A DNA stretch of 64,000 bases from Brachionus rotundiformis. Taxonomy: Eukaryota > Rotifera > Eurotatoria > Ploima > Brachionidae. The notes below the pieces were generated by a model, which was not told the origin of the DNA, made no database searches, and saw only the letters and a program-made list of their open reading frames with translations. A program made the position numbers and the translations under genes. The stretch lies in assembly GCA_016802295.1 (NCBI GenBank), contig JAESIW010000207.1, forward strand, positions 985,831 to 1,049,830. The letters are read 5' to 3'. This document shows positions 37,169-50,059 of the stretch, piece by piece (positions within the stretch are counted from its first letter, which is position 1; every line of letters begins with the position of its first letter).

Positions 37169-38189
37169 TCCTACATTTTTTACTTCATTTTTTATTTAAT
37201 TAATAAAATTATTAGCTTATTAGAAAATTATTTTTTTTTAAATATTATTTCAAGAAAAAAGATTTTGCCAGAACATATGGCAAATGCCAACTAGCGCTTT
37301 GGATCTTTAATAGATAAATAAGATAATAAAGATGAAATAGAGCTTTTTTACCTTTTTTCGTAAAAAAAATAAATATTTTAATCCGATTTGCATATTTATT
37401 TATTTTGGAATTATTAATTTGGTGTATTGTTTTTAATAAAGAAAATTATTTTCAGAAAAGAATTTTATGAATAATGATCTGGCCACCTTTTTCGTAAAAT
37501 AGGCTCAAATTTTCAAAAAAATTTATTAATTAAGACTCTTAAGCTGCTTTTTAATTAAATTTAGAATTATTTGCACAATTATTTTTTAATATTGTCCGCT
37601 AAATATATTTACTTGACATCAATGTAAAAGAGCAGAATAGATAAAATTTTTATCTAAATTTTAAAAAATATCAATATTAAAAATTATTATATTTAGATTT
37701 CTTTTTAATTATTATCAAACATAATAGCTAGTTTTGAAACTGGCAAATATAAAAAGTAGGTTTTGTTTTCTATGCTGACCATTAAAATTTACAATGCCAA
37801 TCATATGCCCATTTTAATTTGACATATCACAGAAGAAATGTAAAGCTGAAACTTGTACAAATACCCTTGGTAAGTCTTCGTCCTGGTTCAAGGTGCCATT
37901 ACCACAGTCTAGTTTGAAGGCTTCATCTATCTTTAATTACATTCTCTCGTCTTTCAATTCATGGTTAAGTTGGAAAAAATTCTTCAAAAAGTATTCGGCA
38001 AATAGTTTAAAAAAATAAATATTTTTGTATACTTAGGATTAAAATTTAAATTTTTATCTTATTTTTAAATTAATTTATTGTTTTTTATTTTTCGTCAATA
38101 ATTGTTATGTAATAAATAAAAATAGAAATTTTGTTTTTAAATTTAATTTTGAGAATAGATAAAAAAATTTTGATTGAAAAATTTATTAA
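37169..38189. other. Spacer between convergent genes
   Basis: About 1 kb of AT-rich sequence between the stop codons of the membrane-protein gene and POP7. No gene is seen. Confidence 0.45.
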
Positions 38190-38672
38190 TTAAAAGCTTT
38201 TAATGGTAATATGTACAGTAGAAATGTGTCTGTGTTGAGAGGATATTTCCAAACTGTCTACCAGAGGATAGAGGTCATCCTCGAGCAAGATTGTAGACGT
38301 GTAGCAATTGATTTTGCAGCTTTTCTCCTTTTCAAGTCTGAGCGCCAAATTGATCGCCCTTAAAATGGAATCTTAGAGTAAGTAAGAGAAGCAGGGGCCT
38401 AACCTGTTGATGGCAGGTCCCATGGCATGAAGCACTATTTGGTTCGGCTCGGCCTTGTCGACTTTTGCGAACAGCAAATGCTTGCAGCGTTCGTACTGGG
38501 CCTTAAAATCTGTCTTATTGGTCACGTAGACATCGCCCAAGCTAGACGGGAATCTGCGTGGCAGTTTTTTGATGATCTTGTACTCTTCTGAATCGCGGCG
38601 TAGCACTCTTTTTTCTTCACTCTGTTCTTGGCCAACTTTTTCCTCACCACGCTCCAATTCACTCATCTCCAT
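38190..38672 (-). CDS. POP7: RNase P/MRP subunit p20 (POP7/RPP20)
   Basis: Two exons (38672-38404 and 38358-38190) give 438 nt, or 145 aa (human POP7 is 140). After a charged N-terminus come LPRRFPSSLGDVYVTNKTDF and KAQYERCKHLL, then IVLHAMGPAINR. The second exon adds AINLALRLE and a C-terminal strand region with TSTILLEDDL and HISTVHITIKSF. This is the Alba-like fold of Rpp20, which pairs with Rpp25 to bind the P3 domain of RNase P and RNase MRP RNAs for tRNA and rRNA processing in the nucleolus. The intron is 45 nt, splitting the Arg codon of AINR. The start is the only upstream in-frame ATG. Confidence 0.93.
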
Positions 38673-39251
38673 TTTAAAATATCAATATACATCGCTCAAA
38701 CTTCATGTTAAGAGAGCTTATACCCTTTTATCAAAGAGGTTAAAAAAATAAAAAGAAAAGACAGTTTTTCTAAATTTTTTATTTATAAACTTTGCAAAAA
38801 TTCCCTGACCAAAAAGTCCTACGCATTTAAATAATTATCTATTCGGATTGTTTTCATCTGCTTAAATTAACAAATCATTAAGTCATTCCTGTTTAACAAA
38901 TAATAAAACATATCAATGTTTGAATGACATAATAATAATTTCCACTATATGATAATTACAATTCAGTCTTCTTTAGTTAAGCATATAACAAGCTTGAAGT
39001 AATATATGAGACAAAAAAATAAACATCGCAATAGAGCAAAGCGAGCAAATCAAACATAATCTGATTTTTGATTGGATAAAATCGACCAATAGAATTTTGT
39101 TTATTGATATAATTATCATAATTTATGTCAAATGGTTAGAATTTTAATTGTACATGTAGTAATGATGCCGACTTGATATGAGTTAATGAAAAATTGTTGG
39201 TTTTGCTTGGAATTTAATGTTTCTATTTACAAATTTATGTACAGATATTTT
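38673..39251. other. Spacer between POP7 and GCN2
   Basis: This 579-bp AT-rich spacer must contain the POP7 promoter and the GCN2 3' end. No further feature is seen. Confidence 0.45.
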
Positions 39252-42200
39252 TCAAGCGGCTACGAGAAGCTTGTACTGATCGCTCTTGTAGCCGTAAATA
39301 ATGAACACCTTTGACTTGTTGACATATCTCAACTCATACAAAATCTCCTCTAATCTAAAATTACTCAATTGACGAACATATTTCTTGTTGTTTATCTTTT
39401 CCATGCAAAGGCTCCAATTGTTTCTAAAGCATGATTTGTCTTGCTCCAGATGCAAATGATTTGCCAATATTTGAATTACATTTTCATGTGTTTCCAAAAT
39501 GATCAGCTCGATGCGGGTTCTTGAGCTAAATATGGCCAGTACATGGCCGAGCTTGCTGGTTACTTGTTGTTCGAGCTTTTTTCTGTTCACATTGTTGTTG
39601 GTCTGTTGCTTGTTGGCTGGTTCTAAAAGTAAGGTGACGTTGAGTTGGGACATGGTGTTCAGACTGGTGGAGGAGGCCGAGCAGGCAGTGGTGACTGCTG
39701 CGGCGGGCGATGAGGCAACCAGCGGGTTCAACGAGGCGTTTTGCGGGCTCAGCATTGTGTTGACAAAGTCCATGTATGACTGGTTGGCTGTCGAGCTCAG
39801 GCGTCTGGTTGAATTCAATCCCCCGCTTCCCAGCAATGTGTTGACAATTGGTGAATGGGCGAGCGGAAGGCCCGAGCTTGTCGACACATAGGATGATAAG
39901 CTGCTGATCAGTTGGCTCGACTGGCATAGAAAGTCGTTCAGATTGAACTCTTTTTCGCTGAATCTGAAGCCTCTGTCTATCCATGAGCGGATTGAGAGGA
40001 AAATTCTGCTGCCAGAGCTGGCACCCGAGTGTTCCAGGGCGCTGGAGTCGGCCGTGGAGCCGTTGCCTGACGATGACTCGCTGACCGAGTACGTCTTTGG
40101 GCTCAGAAGCACTGAGTTGTCGTTTATAAAAGAGTAGGAGCTGATACAGTTTTGTTTGCAGTACTCGTCCATTTCATCTGTGTTGGTAAACTTTTCGTGC
40201 ACCATGTGAGTACTGATGCCCAAGCCTGAGTTCAAAAGAACCAATTGTTTGTACAAGCGGAGTTTGTTCTTGCTCTCGAGCACTGAGGCGCTGACCGCCG
40301 AGGTGTCCGGCTTGCTGCCGGTCTTTTTGAGTTTGGCAAAATTGCTTGTCGAGCTTGACAGCGCCGCATTTGACTGGTTGCTGCTAATGTCACCTATTGA
40401 GCATACAGCCACCTCTGGTCTGAAGAATTTCTGACGCGATTTGTCGCTTATGATGCTCACTATCTTTTCAAAGTCAAAACTAATGCCCACTGCGCGCTGG
40501 TTGCTTGTTGGTCTGTTGGCAAATTTGGCTATCTTTTAAATAATTTGCAAAATAAGGAAATGAATTTTTTTTTAATAGTTTATTTATTTTATTTTAATGT
40601 GAAATATGGTACAATTGAATGCAAGTAAATGGCATAGCTTTTTTACCATTGGATAAATACAGCTATGCATATGCGTCTTGTTATATTTATGGAACCACTT
40701 ATTATGCCATTTATTGACATTCAATCGTACCACATTTCACAAAACCATTTAGAAATATTTTTTACTCAAATAGATTTTGATTAGGATTTTTAAAAGTATA
40801 TATTTTAGGTAAAAGTAATTCTAAAAAGAAGATAGATAACTTTTATTTGATTTAAATTTTAAAAAAATATTCTTTGAACAAAAATTGAGTCATTTTTACA
40901 TTAGAGAATATTGTAAAGACGCAAATAATGACATAACTCTGTTAATTTTTGTAAAGTCTGCAGTTTATACGCACGTTCTAACTACTTTTTAAACCACCAG
41001 TTCTTTGTTATTACTTGTCATTTATAATCCCTAGTAATAATTAAGCGATTTAATTGGATCTAAGAGCGCACTCTTGACCACTGGTCATATTTGTTACCCT
41101 CAAGTAAATAAGATAAAAGTCATGAAACAGACTTATTTAATAGAAAGTTTAATTCAATCAAGACAATAATTAATTGTAATATTTTTTTATTGAGACAATA
41201 TCACTGCATGTTTCACAAATTTGCTTGGCGGGATTAAATGCATGCGTTTTAAAAATCTAATAAAGGATTAAAACAACGGTTATTGCAATTAATTTTTGTG
41301 AAATGTAATAAAAACATCAAGACTATCCTTTGACTAACCAAGAATTTTTCTATTCATGAACAGCATTAGCTGATCAATACATTTAATATGGAGGAAGTGG
41401 ACAGGAATTATTTTTCAGTTCATGGATAATACACCTGATATAAGAATTATTGATATTTAGACCTGGAGTTCAATTTAATCTAATTAAAAAAGTTGTGGCT
41501 AAAATGCTGATTGAAACCTTTAAACGAAACGTTAAGCAAACGTTTAACATAATAAAGATTGTATTCCTACGTCAATTCATATAAATGTTAAAGACAAAAA
41601 AGTAAAATTTCTCACCAAGCTGTCGTAACGACCACCGGAAGCCAGAATGTCATACTCATTTTTGTTCTTCCGTCTTACTTGAAGTTGAAAAATAAATCCG
41701 GAGTATTCAGAAGGGTGAAGTATGACAGGCAAAACAAACGCTGGTGAAAATATGATCGGAATCTTGATATCCATTATTTTGATATTATCTAATATTAATT
41801 TCATTTGTCTAATGGCTTCCTTGGCCAATTTTGACCAGAAGTGATCGCTTTTGGTCAAGCTTTTCATTTCGGACAAAATTCTGTCAGGCTCGCCACTTTT
41901 GAGCAAAAAGTTGAGCAACTTTTCAACCGTGCTCTCATTTAAATTCAAATGTGGCAGTCGTCCATTGAGCCATTCGGCTCGATTCTCCCGACTAGCGTTC
42001 TAAATCAAATTGACAAATAAATTTCCAAGTCTTTTGTTAATACTAAAACTTACGCTAGACTTTATAAGCTTGTTATTGTATTCGGACAAAAGATAATAGA
42101 TATTTTTTTGATCTATTTCGGCAATGCGACAATAATGAAGAACGGCATTAAGCAAAAATGAATGATTAATTACCAGTACATAGCTTTGGCTCGATAGTTC

Positions 42201-45200
42201 ACCAAATGAATTTATGACGTCATTCATTACACTCATAACTTCAATCTCTGGCAAAGAACTTAAATAATCAATTAGATATTTTTACTAAAATAGATTAATA
42301 GACTCAAGTATAGAGATAATTAAACGCTGACTATGCACCGCATCCCTCCTGAAAAGATCAGTTACAGACATATTTTTATTTTTATTTATTTAAAAAATAA
42401 TTTAAGAAAAATTTTTTCAAGTCAGTTCCGTATTGCGGAGCTTTCTTTTCAGCCCACATGTTTGAAATATGATTAAAAGAAAATTGGTCTTAGCTAATAA
42501 ACAATTAAAGTAGATAATTAATATTTATTTACAGGCATGTTAAATAAAACATTTAGGCCGTTATTTAAAAGCAGTCTTATTTTCAACAAAACTTCAGATC
42601 GATCCTAATTAAGCTAAAGTATTTTCTTCTTTAGCGAAAATTCCTTATTCAAAAATTTAGACACTCTTTAGTCAAATTGCTCAGATGTCAACACTTACTC
42701 TGAATTCGATGAGCTGATTATGTCAAACGAAGCTTCGTAGCACTCTCGTGGGTGTTGACCGCTCAGCTTCATTTTCTCAGTGAAAACTTTGCCAATATGA
42801 TATCTCTTGATGTTAGTCAGGCCATTTCTAGCCAAACACTTGGCGAACGGTATCTTAAAACAAATGATAAAGTATATATTAAATTTTTCTTTTCATTTTT
42901 TAACTCAACTCAAAGAAAAAAAACAAGAAATGAAATTGTACAATGTAGAAAAAATAAACAAAGAACTTGACAAATAGCAATGTGTGGCTAAGCCATACTT
43001 TCTTCTAGTTTATTTGATTTAAAGCAAAGAAGCATTTCAAAAAAAAATTTTAGAGCTTGAATTGATGGGAACACATAAAGATATTAAGAATAGACAAACT
43101 AACATTGAAGTCAGTCTTTTTGACCTGTACGACAGAGTAGTAACAGATGAAAATAAACTAAAGTCTAAGGCTAAAACGAAAGTCATGTGCATAAACTCCA
43201 AGTTAGACAGATATTCTAAAAGAGAAATTAGATTGTATTACCCTGTGATTGTAGGCAAGACACAAGACAAGACCACAGTCGTCAGTGAGCTTGTATGCTT
43301 TGTTGTAGTCGTCAAAAAACGGTGTGCATGGCGTCAACAGCGGATAATTGAGCATATACCCACCGTGGCATTGAAATATGCGCACAAACTGACTATGTAC
43401 ACACTCTCTAATCTGCAAAAGTCTCAACGAACCAAAGCTTTTGGCATTTGTGGCATAGAACGAAGCATCGTCAATTAACGAACACTTTTGGTCAAATATA
43501 GCCTTGAATATTCGCTTGTAATTAGTCGACTGCTTGTTCTTGAACGAGTATTCCAACAGCTCGTCCAAAGCCACCTCATCTGCCTTGCGCGGCACCGACT
43601 CGTTGAGCAACAGCTGCTTGGCCGATGGCCGTATCGAAGGGTCATGGTCAAGCATTAGTCTAATCAACGACAACTGCTTCTCTTTATTACAATCATCTTC
43701 TACATGACTCTTCACATCCGCATGCTTTAGCCTCAACTTTTGCAGCACTGTTATCCGTTCCATAATGGTCGAGAACGGAAAGCACATTTCATAAAACACA
43801 ATACCAAGACTGTATATGTCCACTTTTTGCGTGTACATGTACTTGTTTTTTTTGTATGGTATCATAAGCTCGGGTGCTACATAGAGCGCTGTGCCGACCG
43901 CGCCGCTAAGACACTGTGAGTCGTGCTGTAGCGAGTCGGTGGCATGAGTGAGGCTGAGTGAGACCGCGTTGTCCTCAAGGGCAATGTCGCACATGCCGTT
44001 GTTGGGCGCGGTGATGTGCTCTTTTTGGATCTTGAACCTTGACGTGGCCAGGCCGAAGTCTCCTATCTTGGCATGGCCACTCAGGTCGATCAGCACATTG
44101 CTCGGCTTCAAGTCCCGGTGGATCATGCCCTGTTCGTGTATGTGGTTAAGGCCTTGGAGAATTTCTCTGAACAAGATCCATACTTTGTCCTCATTGCGGT
44201 ACAGTCCGTTGTCAATTAGGTCCTTGAGAGTCTTGCCGCCGCAGTATTCCATCTGAATGAATATGTACTGTCGGCACTTGGTCGCTCTTTTTTCTTGCCC
44301 GTTCACTTTGGGCTCTGCTCTCTTGGTGCTCTTTTTTTTCACATTCTCCGAGCTGTTCTCGGCAAAAATGACCGACTCGTCGGACTGTTCGTTTTGGTTT
44401 AGGGAAAAAGTGACCTTTTTAAAGCCAGCGGACTCTTGAGAGGACTGGGACGAGAGCGAGCCCGGCTCGAAGTCAAACTCGCTCTCCGATTCGATTGGAG
44501 TTAGGAGCGCTTCTTTCTTCGAGTCTGAGTCCTCGCCCGCCTCGTCACTAAAATCGCTAAAGTCTTTGAAATCACTAAAGTCCTTGAACTCGTCATCGGC
44601 AGATGTGAACTCGTCCTCGGTCTCCTTGGCCTCTTCGGTGTCCTGTTCCACCCATGTTGAATAGTATCTAACCACATTCTCATGATTCAGCCTTGACAGC
44701 AGCTTTATTTCTCGCGTTATTAGCTTATTGTAGTGCTTGCTATTCGGGTTTATCCGAATGCGCTTGATTGCGTACGACAACTGGTCTAGTTTGTTCTTTA
44801 CTTTAAGCACTTCGCCATATGCTCCGTGGCCAAGCATGCCAATCACGTCGAACTCTTTGTTCAGACGTGATTGATAAGAATAGTCCGTGAATGACTTTAT
44901 TTCATCCTCATCTAATATTAAAATTTTTTTTTTAGATTTAAAGCAGAGAAGCATGTCAAAATAAGTAATGTTCACTGGAAATGGAAGAGCCAATCTTGGA
45001 AAATAGAGAATCTATTACCGTATTTCCTTCTGAATAAAATTTTCTATCATAAAAAGGCTTAAATTATTCAATAAAGATACGATTTTGGGGGCACTTGTTT
45101 GCAAGGGTTTACGGCAGTTTGTCAAATCAATCATTTGACCAAATTTTTTTCTAGTTTACTTGATTTAAAGCAAAGAAGCATCTCAAAATAAATAACATTC

Positions 45201-48200
45201 ACTGGAAATGGAAGGGCCAATCTTGGAAAGATTAAATCAGCTTGTCAATAGCAATTTTTAATTTGACCAAGTCCTCTAGTTTACTTGATTTAAAGCAAAG
45301 AAGCATTTGAAATAAAATCTTAGATAATAAGCACCATCAGTGAATTTTTTAAGCTGAGGATTCTCAAAATACATTGGTACAGACATAGTCTTAAATGCTG
45401 AACTTAACCAATGAGTCATGTGCTAAGAATGAAAGAGTTCTTGAATGAAATTAACACAGATAATGTCCTAAGATAGAATGACAGGCTTGTAGGTCAGAAA
45501 TGAAATGGTGATGTTTTGGGAAACACCAGCTTTATTAAAAGCAGACTTGTTAAAACTGTATTGCTAAATGGATTTGACCAAAGATGACCTGGAAAAGAAC
45601 AGTTGAAAGGGATAAAACTCTCATGAGGATAAGCAAAATAGAAAGAAGAGACTCCACGGAGAGGACATAATTGAATAAATCCAAAGATTGAAAATACCAA
45701 GCTATGGTCATATATACCAAAAAGAAAAAATATAATCTAATAACTAATAAGTTAACACTAGAAAGCCCGTCAGCTCTTTCTGACCCTTTTTGTCCATTCT
45801 AAAGACTAAAACTTTTTTTTATTTGTTTATTTGACTTAATTCTTTCTAGACAAAAATACTACATAATACAAGGTTAGATTGTGCAATGAGATTGTGCAAG
45901 TCCAAATTAACTTGTAATGATTGCGGAAAACAACTTGTCGGACATGTTTACATAAGATGATTATGAGAGCAATCTGTAAGAGATGTCATAATACAGAATA
46001 TAAATAGTTTTTTTATTTTTTTGAATAAAATTTAAACAAGAATTTAAACATTTAATCTTTGACTTTTAAAAAACGGGTCAGAAAGACAATCTCCTTGATA
46101 ACCCAATCACTTATTGGTGACATGTCTAACATATTCAAATGGTCAATATTAATTTTCTTAGATCAAATAGATAGAAGAAATAAACTAGCAATTTATGGCC
46201 CAGTGGTCACATTTGATAAGAGCTCTAGAAAGAAAACCAATATTTACCATCATGGTAATGGACCGATGAGGTTCGTTTTATAATTGAAGAATTGTTGTGT
46301 CTTGCACCGGGCTCGGATACTTTCTTCATAAAGGGATGCTCGCGCAAAAATTTACAATTAACTTTATCCGATTGTTTAAAACAACTAATTATTATGCATT
46401 TTTTTAATAAAATATAATAAAATAATTTTAATTAAATATACAAGTTAATAAAACTCTTTAATTCGGGTGGTAAACTAGTAGGAACTTGTGTATGAAAGCT
46501 TTCGATTTTTTCACCCATGAACAAAGACATAACTAAAAGACCCAGTTGGTGAATGTCCCACTTGGCACTACCAGTCGAAACATTGTTCGCATCATTTCCC
46601 ACCATCTCATTTAAATTGTCCAATCTTTTTAAAAATATATGTCTTATTTATCTAATTAGCATGTTAGCCATTTACTTTTTAACTAATTCATAATCACCAA
46701 GCTTGATTTCTAGACCATTGTCTTTCATGTGGACACACGAGGATTTTAGATCCCTGTGTACCAGCGAATTAGAGTGCAAAAACTCCAATGCGTCCAGCAA
46801 TTGGTTAATAATTGCCTTAATGGTCGATTCAGAGACCAAGTAAGACTGCTTGTTGGTCAGAAACATTTCAATTGAGTTTCCCTCTATGTACTCAACACAA
46901 ATCTGAAATTGGCACACTCTTTAATTAGGCTTTTACTTAATTAAAAGAGTTTTAGTTGTATCACCTGTACTGTAAATAGGTTCCGCTTTGTTTCTCTGGC
47001 ATAACTATAGGCAATGTACTTGACCAATGCTGGATTGTTAAACCGCGACAACCTGCGGAAGTCGGCCTCTATTTTGCTCATCTCCGCCAGACACAAGTCC
47101 AGCTTTTTTTGCTCAAAAATCCTATTCTTTTCCAAGCTAATCTTCCATTCATAAATGTTGAACAGCTCGTTCGAATGGGTCTCTATGCCACGGTACATGC
47201 AGAACGAACGCTCTGGCTCTGACCTGATCAATTTGAAGCATTTAATTTTCAAATGGACCGGCTCTTTGAACTCAACCAAAAATGGCTGAAAGATTATCCT
47301 GTTCTCAATGTCTGCCATATCACTTTATTTTTAATAGATAACTTAATTCAATCAGAATGGACTCACAAATTTGTTACCCATCAGGCTCGCTTTTGCACGA
47401 GCGGCTCCTCGAAGGCGAGTTGTTCGAAGTCAAACGCTCCTTTAATAATTATTAATAAATAAATAAACTTATTCTATTTTCAAAATTTATTTGTTTTTAA
47501 ATAAAAGATTTTTTTTTAAATTTTAGTAATGTGACACAATCAATGGCAAACAAAAGAGATACCACTCATTGTAAGAAAGCCTACATGTTCTTTTTGACTA
47601 TCATAGAAGAAAATTTGACCACAATGACCAGTAATTGTCACATTATCCATTGATTATATTAGAAAATGCTTTAAAAGTATTTTTGTTTGGTAAATATCTT
47701 TAAGCTAGGTAAGTGGTTATAAAAGTGGCATAGACTCAGTTAGTAACATTGGCAAGTGGCCTCAGAAAGGATTTAATTTAAATTTATTCAAAAAAATTTT
47801 AGCATCCATTTCTTCTAAGAGGATTTGAACCTTGTGATCACTTGGTATATTAAATGGTAGCTGATCGAACCACTATATGATTGGTTTGACAGAAAAAAAT
47901 TTTCAAAGACAAGAAAAGCCCAGAAATTTTCAAAGCTAATGGAAGAATAGAGATTATGGCGCCAAGAAGTCATACCAAAGGGCTGGTCAAAAGGTCTTAT
48001 AGTAAAGCTTTTCAAAACAGGGAACAAAATGTCATGTGATAATTGGAAACTGCTACCAATAGCAAGCAAGGCAGAATAATTCTAGAAGAATTAGAGGTTA
48101 GGTTCATCATAAAACAAAGTCTGGAATGGAATAGCCTGTTAATCCTAAACTTTGTCAACTTCAAGAAGGTCTTTGATAGTTTACACAGAGAAACCATTTG

Positions 48201-49826
48201 GGCCATACTTACTTGGAACTTATGGTATAGCACCGAAGTTAGTTAACTGTAGACAGTGAACAATAAATAAACTTATTCTATTTTCAAAATTTATTTGTTT
48301 TTAAATAAAAGAATTTTTTTAATTTTAGTAATGTGACACAATCAATGGCAAACAAAAGAGATATCACTCATTGAAATAAAGCCTTGATGCTCGTTTAAAA
48401 GTTAGCAGCAAAACCTGAAGAGTTTACAGATAATTTGGTGCTAATAACAAAAAGACAATTGATATGAGAACGAATGACTTGGTAAACTAGACCAAAACGA
48501 AAGTAGTGTGCATAAACACCAAATTGGATGCCACGATCACCATAGATGGTACACACATTGAGTGTATAAGTGAATTCACATACATTGGAAACATTATAAG
48601 TGAACGGCAACGCATAGAGAATCAAAAATAGACTGGCAAAAGCAAAATGAGCATTTACCAGACTCAAACCAGTCTACATACTTTGTTGCATCTTTTTTAC
48701 CAAAAATAATTTTTCTGATGCAGATAAAAGACAAAAAGTAAAGTATTAGTAAGACTTAAATTGATTATTGGATTTGTTAACCCAAAAAAAAAGAAAATAA
48801 AGTTTTTAAAAAAAATTTTTGCTCTTTTTGTTTTTGAAATTGACCACCAGTCTGGAAATCAAAATGCAACAGTAAGAAAACAAAAATCAAGATATACAAA
48901 CCAGTAAAAAGAGCTACACTTATGTACGGAAGTAAATGCTGAAAAGTGTTTTAGTTAAATAAAAAAAGCCTTAACACCTTCCAAACTTGTTTTGGAAAAG
49001 GATTCTTGGAATACACTGTCCTGAAACATTGGCAAACAAAAGACTACACAAGAGAACAAATTCAGAACCATTGACTCAATGTATAAAGAATAAATATAAT
49101 AAAATAAACTGATAAAATATCTAATTTGTGGTCAACTAGACCAATTTGAGTGACCTTTGGAAAATAAATGAGAAAAAAAGTAGATACCCTTTTTTCGAGT
49201 TCTCTTTCCTTTTTGCGCTCGAGCTGTAGCATTTTTTTCTTTTCGTCGACAGCTTGGTGTATTTTGGCAAACTTGACAAATAAAAAAAAGTCCCAATTTG
49301 GCAAAAATGAATTAATTAGAAGACAATTTACCAATTGGTCGTCAATTTTGGAATTTTCTATCTCATAGTAGCTTTGTTGCTTTTGCATTTCTAGCTGATG
49401 GTTGTTCTCGAGCCTTTGTTCGTAAAAAGACTTAGTAGGCGGCTTATTGTTGGCGTATAGGAACTCGCTGACGGCTTGGCACAGCAGATATACCATTTCA
49501 GAGCCCTTCAACTCTTGTGCTTTGGCAACAAGTTGTTTGTGCAGGCTCCGCACCTGCTCCATCGACAGACCTTTGTCATTTTCCAGAATCATGGTTGGCA
49601 CCTCGTCCGGATAGTGTGGACCAAACTTCACCTTAAGGTCTACCTGGACATGTGCGTGGGTCAGCTCGTGCTGCGACTCGGTGTTCATTGGAAACAGTGT
49701 TATCTTGAATATGGGACTTGGCTTTTTTTTGCCATTCTTGGCCTCTCTCAAGTCCGCAAAGTTTGAAGAATAAATCGATTGAAGTACCATAAGCTCATCT
49801 TCTTGTTTTGCTTGAAAATCTTCCAT
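39252..49826 (-). CDS. EIF2AK4: GCN2, eIF2-alpha kinase 4
   Basis: Twelve exons: 49826-49332, 49271-49188, 47439-47378, 47322-46965, 46902-46676, 46624-46442, 46384-46248, 44911-43242, 42853-42699, 42258-42054, 41999-41616 and 40532-39252. They sum to 5241 nt, or 1746 aa (human is 1649). Domains in order: RWD (about 1-130, with NKPPTKSFYEQ); charged linker; pseudokinase (about 215-510, with HRDLKSS but DFG replaced by DYE); active kinase (about 530-970) with GHGAYGEV, YAIKRI, HRDLKPSNVLI and IGDFGLA plus a long acidic insert; HisRS-like region (AKCLARNGLTNIKRYHIGKV, ILASGGRYDSLV); and a C-terminal domain. GCN2 senses uncharged tRNA or stalled ribosomes and phosphorylates eIF2-alpha. All kinase residues are intact. 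Introns of 1.1-1.7 kb hold repeats and retrotransposon relics. Confidence 0.95.
43005..43040. repeat. GCN2 intron repeat family, copy 1 (short)
   Basis: Contains TTTGATTTAAAGCAAAGAAG then CATTTCAA. It matches the start of three other copies at 44931, 45151 and 45276. Confidence 0.7.
43062..43215 (+). mobile_element. LINE reverse-transcriptase fragment in GCN2 intron
   Basis: The frame reads KSKAKTKVMCINSKLD, the post-catalytic segment of LINE reverse transcriptases (usual form KTKVM-I-T). A homologous, differently mutated piece occurs near 48490-48540. It lies in the intron 42854-43241. Confidence 0.6.
44931..45320. repeat. GCN2 intron repeat family, three copies in 390 bp
   Basis: Copies at 44931-45006, 45151-45230 and 45276-45320 share GATTTAAAGCAAAGAAGCAT. 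The first two continue with TTCACTGGAAATGGAAG and CCAATCTTGGAAA. The 44931 copy lies 20 nt upstream of the kinase-exon acceptor at 44912. Confidence 0.8.
45340..45705 (+). mobile_element. LINE 3'-end relic in GCN2 intron
   Basis: Degraded sequence resembling the tail at 26.1-26.4 kb: GAGGATTCTC, GTGCTAAGAATGAAAG, then MTWKRTVERDK-like coding. It has frame breaks throughout and lies in the 1336-nt intron 44912-46247. Confidence 0.5.
47457..47571. repeat. Near-identical ~115-bp direct repeat, copy 1
   Basis: Shares with 48262-48374 the blocks AAATAAACTTATTCTATTTT, CAAAATTTATTTGTTTTTAA and AGTAATGTGACACAATCAAT, then GGCAAACAAAAGAGATA. Few differences are seen, so the duplication looks recent. 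It lies just upstream (in gene sense) of the short GCN2 exon 47439-47378. Confidence 0.85.
47940..49110 (+). mobile_element. Decayed LINE, internal part plus 3' end, in GCN2 intron
   Basis: Pieces appear in the order expected of a LINE reverse transcriptase: PKGWSKGLIVKLFKTGNK and CDNWKLLPIASKA near 48.0 kb; NFVNFKKVFDSLHRETIW (domain 3) near 48.15 kb; TKVVCINTKLDATITIDGT near 48.5 kb; SEFTYIGNIISE; then KIKIYKPVKRATLMYGSK and a GFLEYTVL tail near 49.0 kb. Many stops and shifts show it is dead. It lies inside the 1748-nt GCN2 intron 47440-49187. Confidence 0.75.
48262..48374. repeat. Near-identical ~115-bp direct repeat, copy 2
   Basis: Partner of 47457-47571, about 805 bp away and in the same orientation. 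It interrupts the LINE relic between its domain-3 piece and the following piece. Confidence 0.85.
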
Positions 49827-50059
49827 TAATTTAAAATTTGAACATCTGTTCAATTAATCAAAAAGTTAATTAACTTATTTGAATGGTTTTTTTTTTTTTT
49901 TTGCTGCCTAGACTTCTTGGCTTTTTATGTCCAAGAGTCCATTTAGATAAAAAAAAAAGTTAAATTTTTTAAGTTAGACTTTATTTAAATGTTTGACAAA
50001 AATGATACACCGATGATAAAATAAATTAATTTTATTAATTAGGCAAAAAAAAATTAAAT

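Noticed and set aside
39499..40137. + strand and minus alternate frames over the GCN2 last exon
   Set aside because: Shadows. The 412-codon minus frame carries the GCN2 C-terminal sequence and phase.
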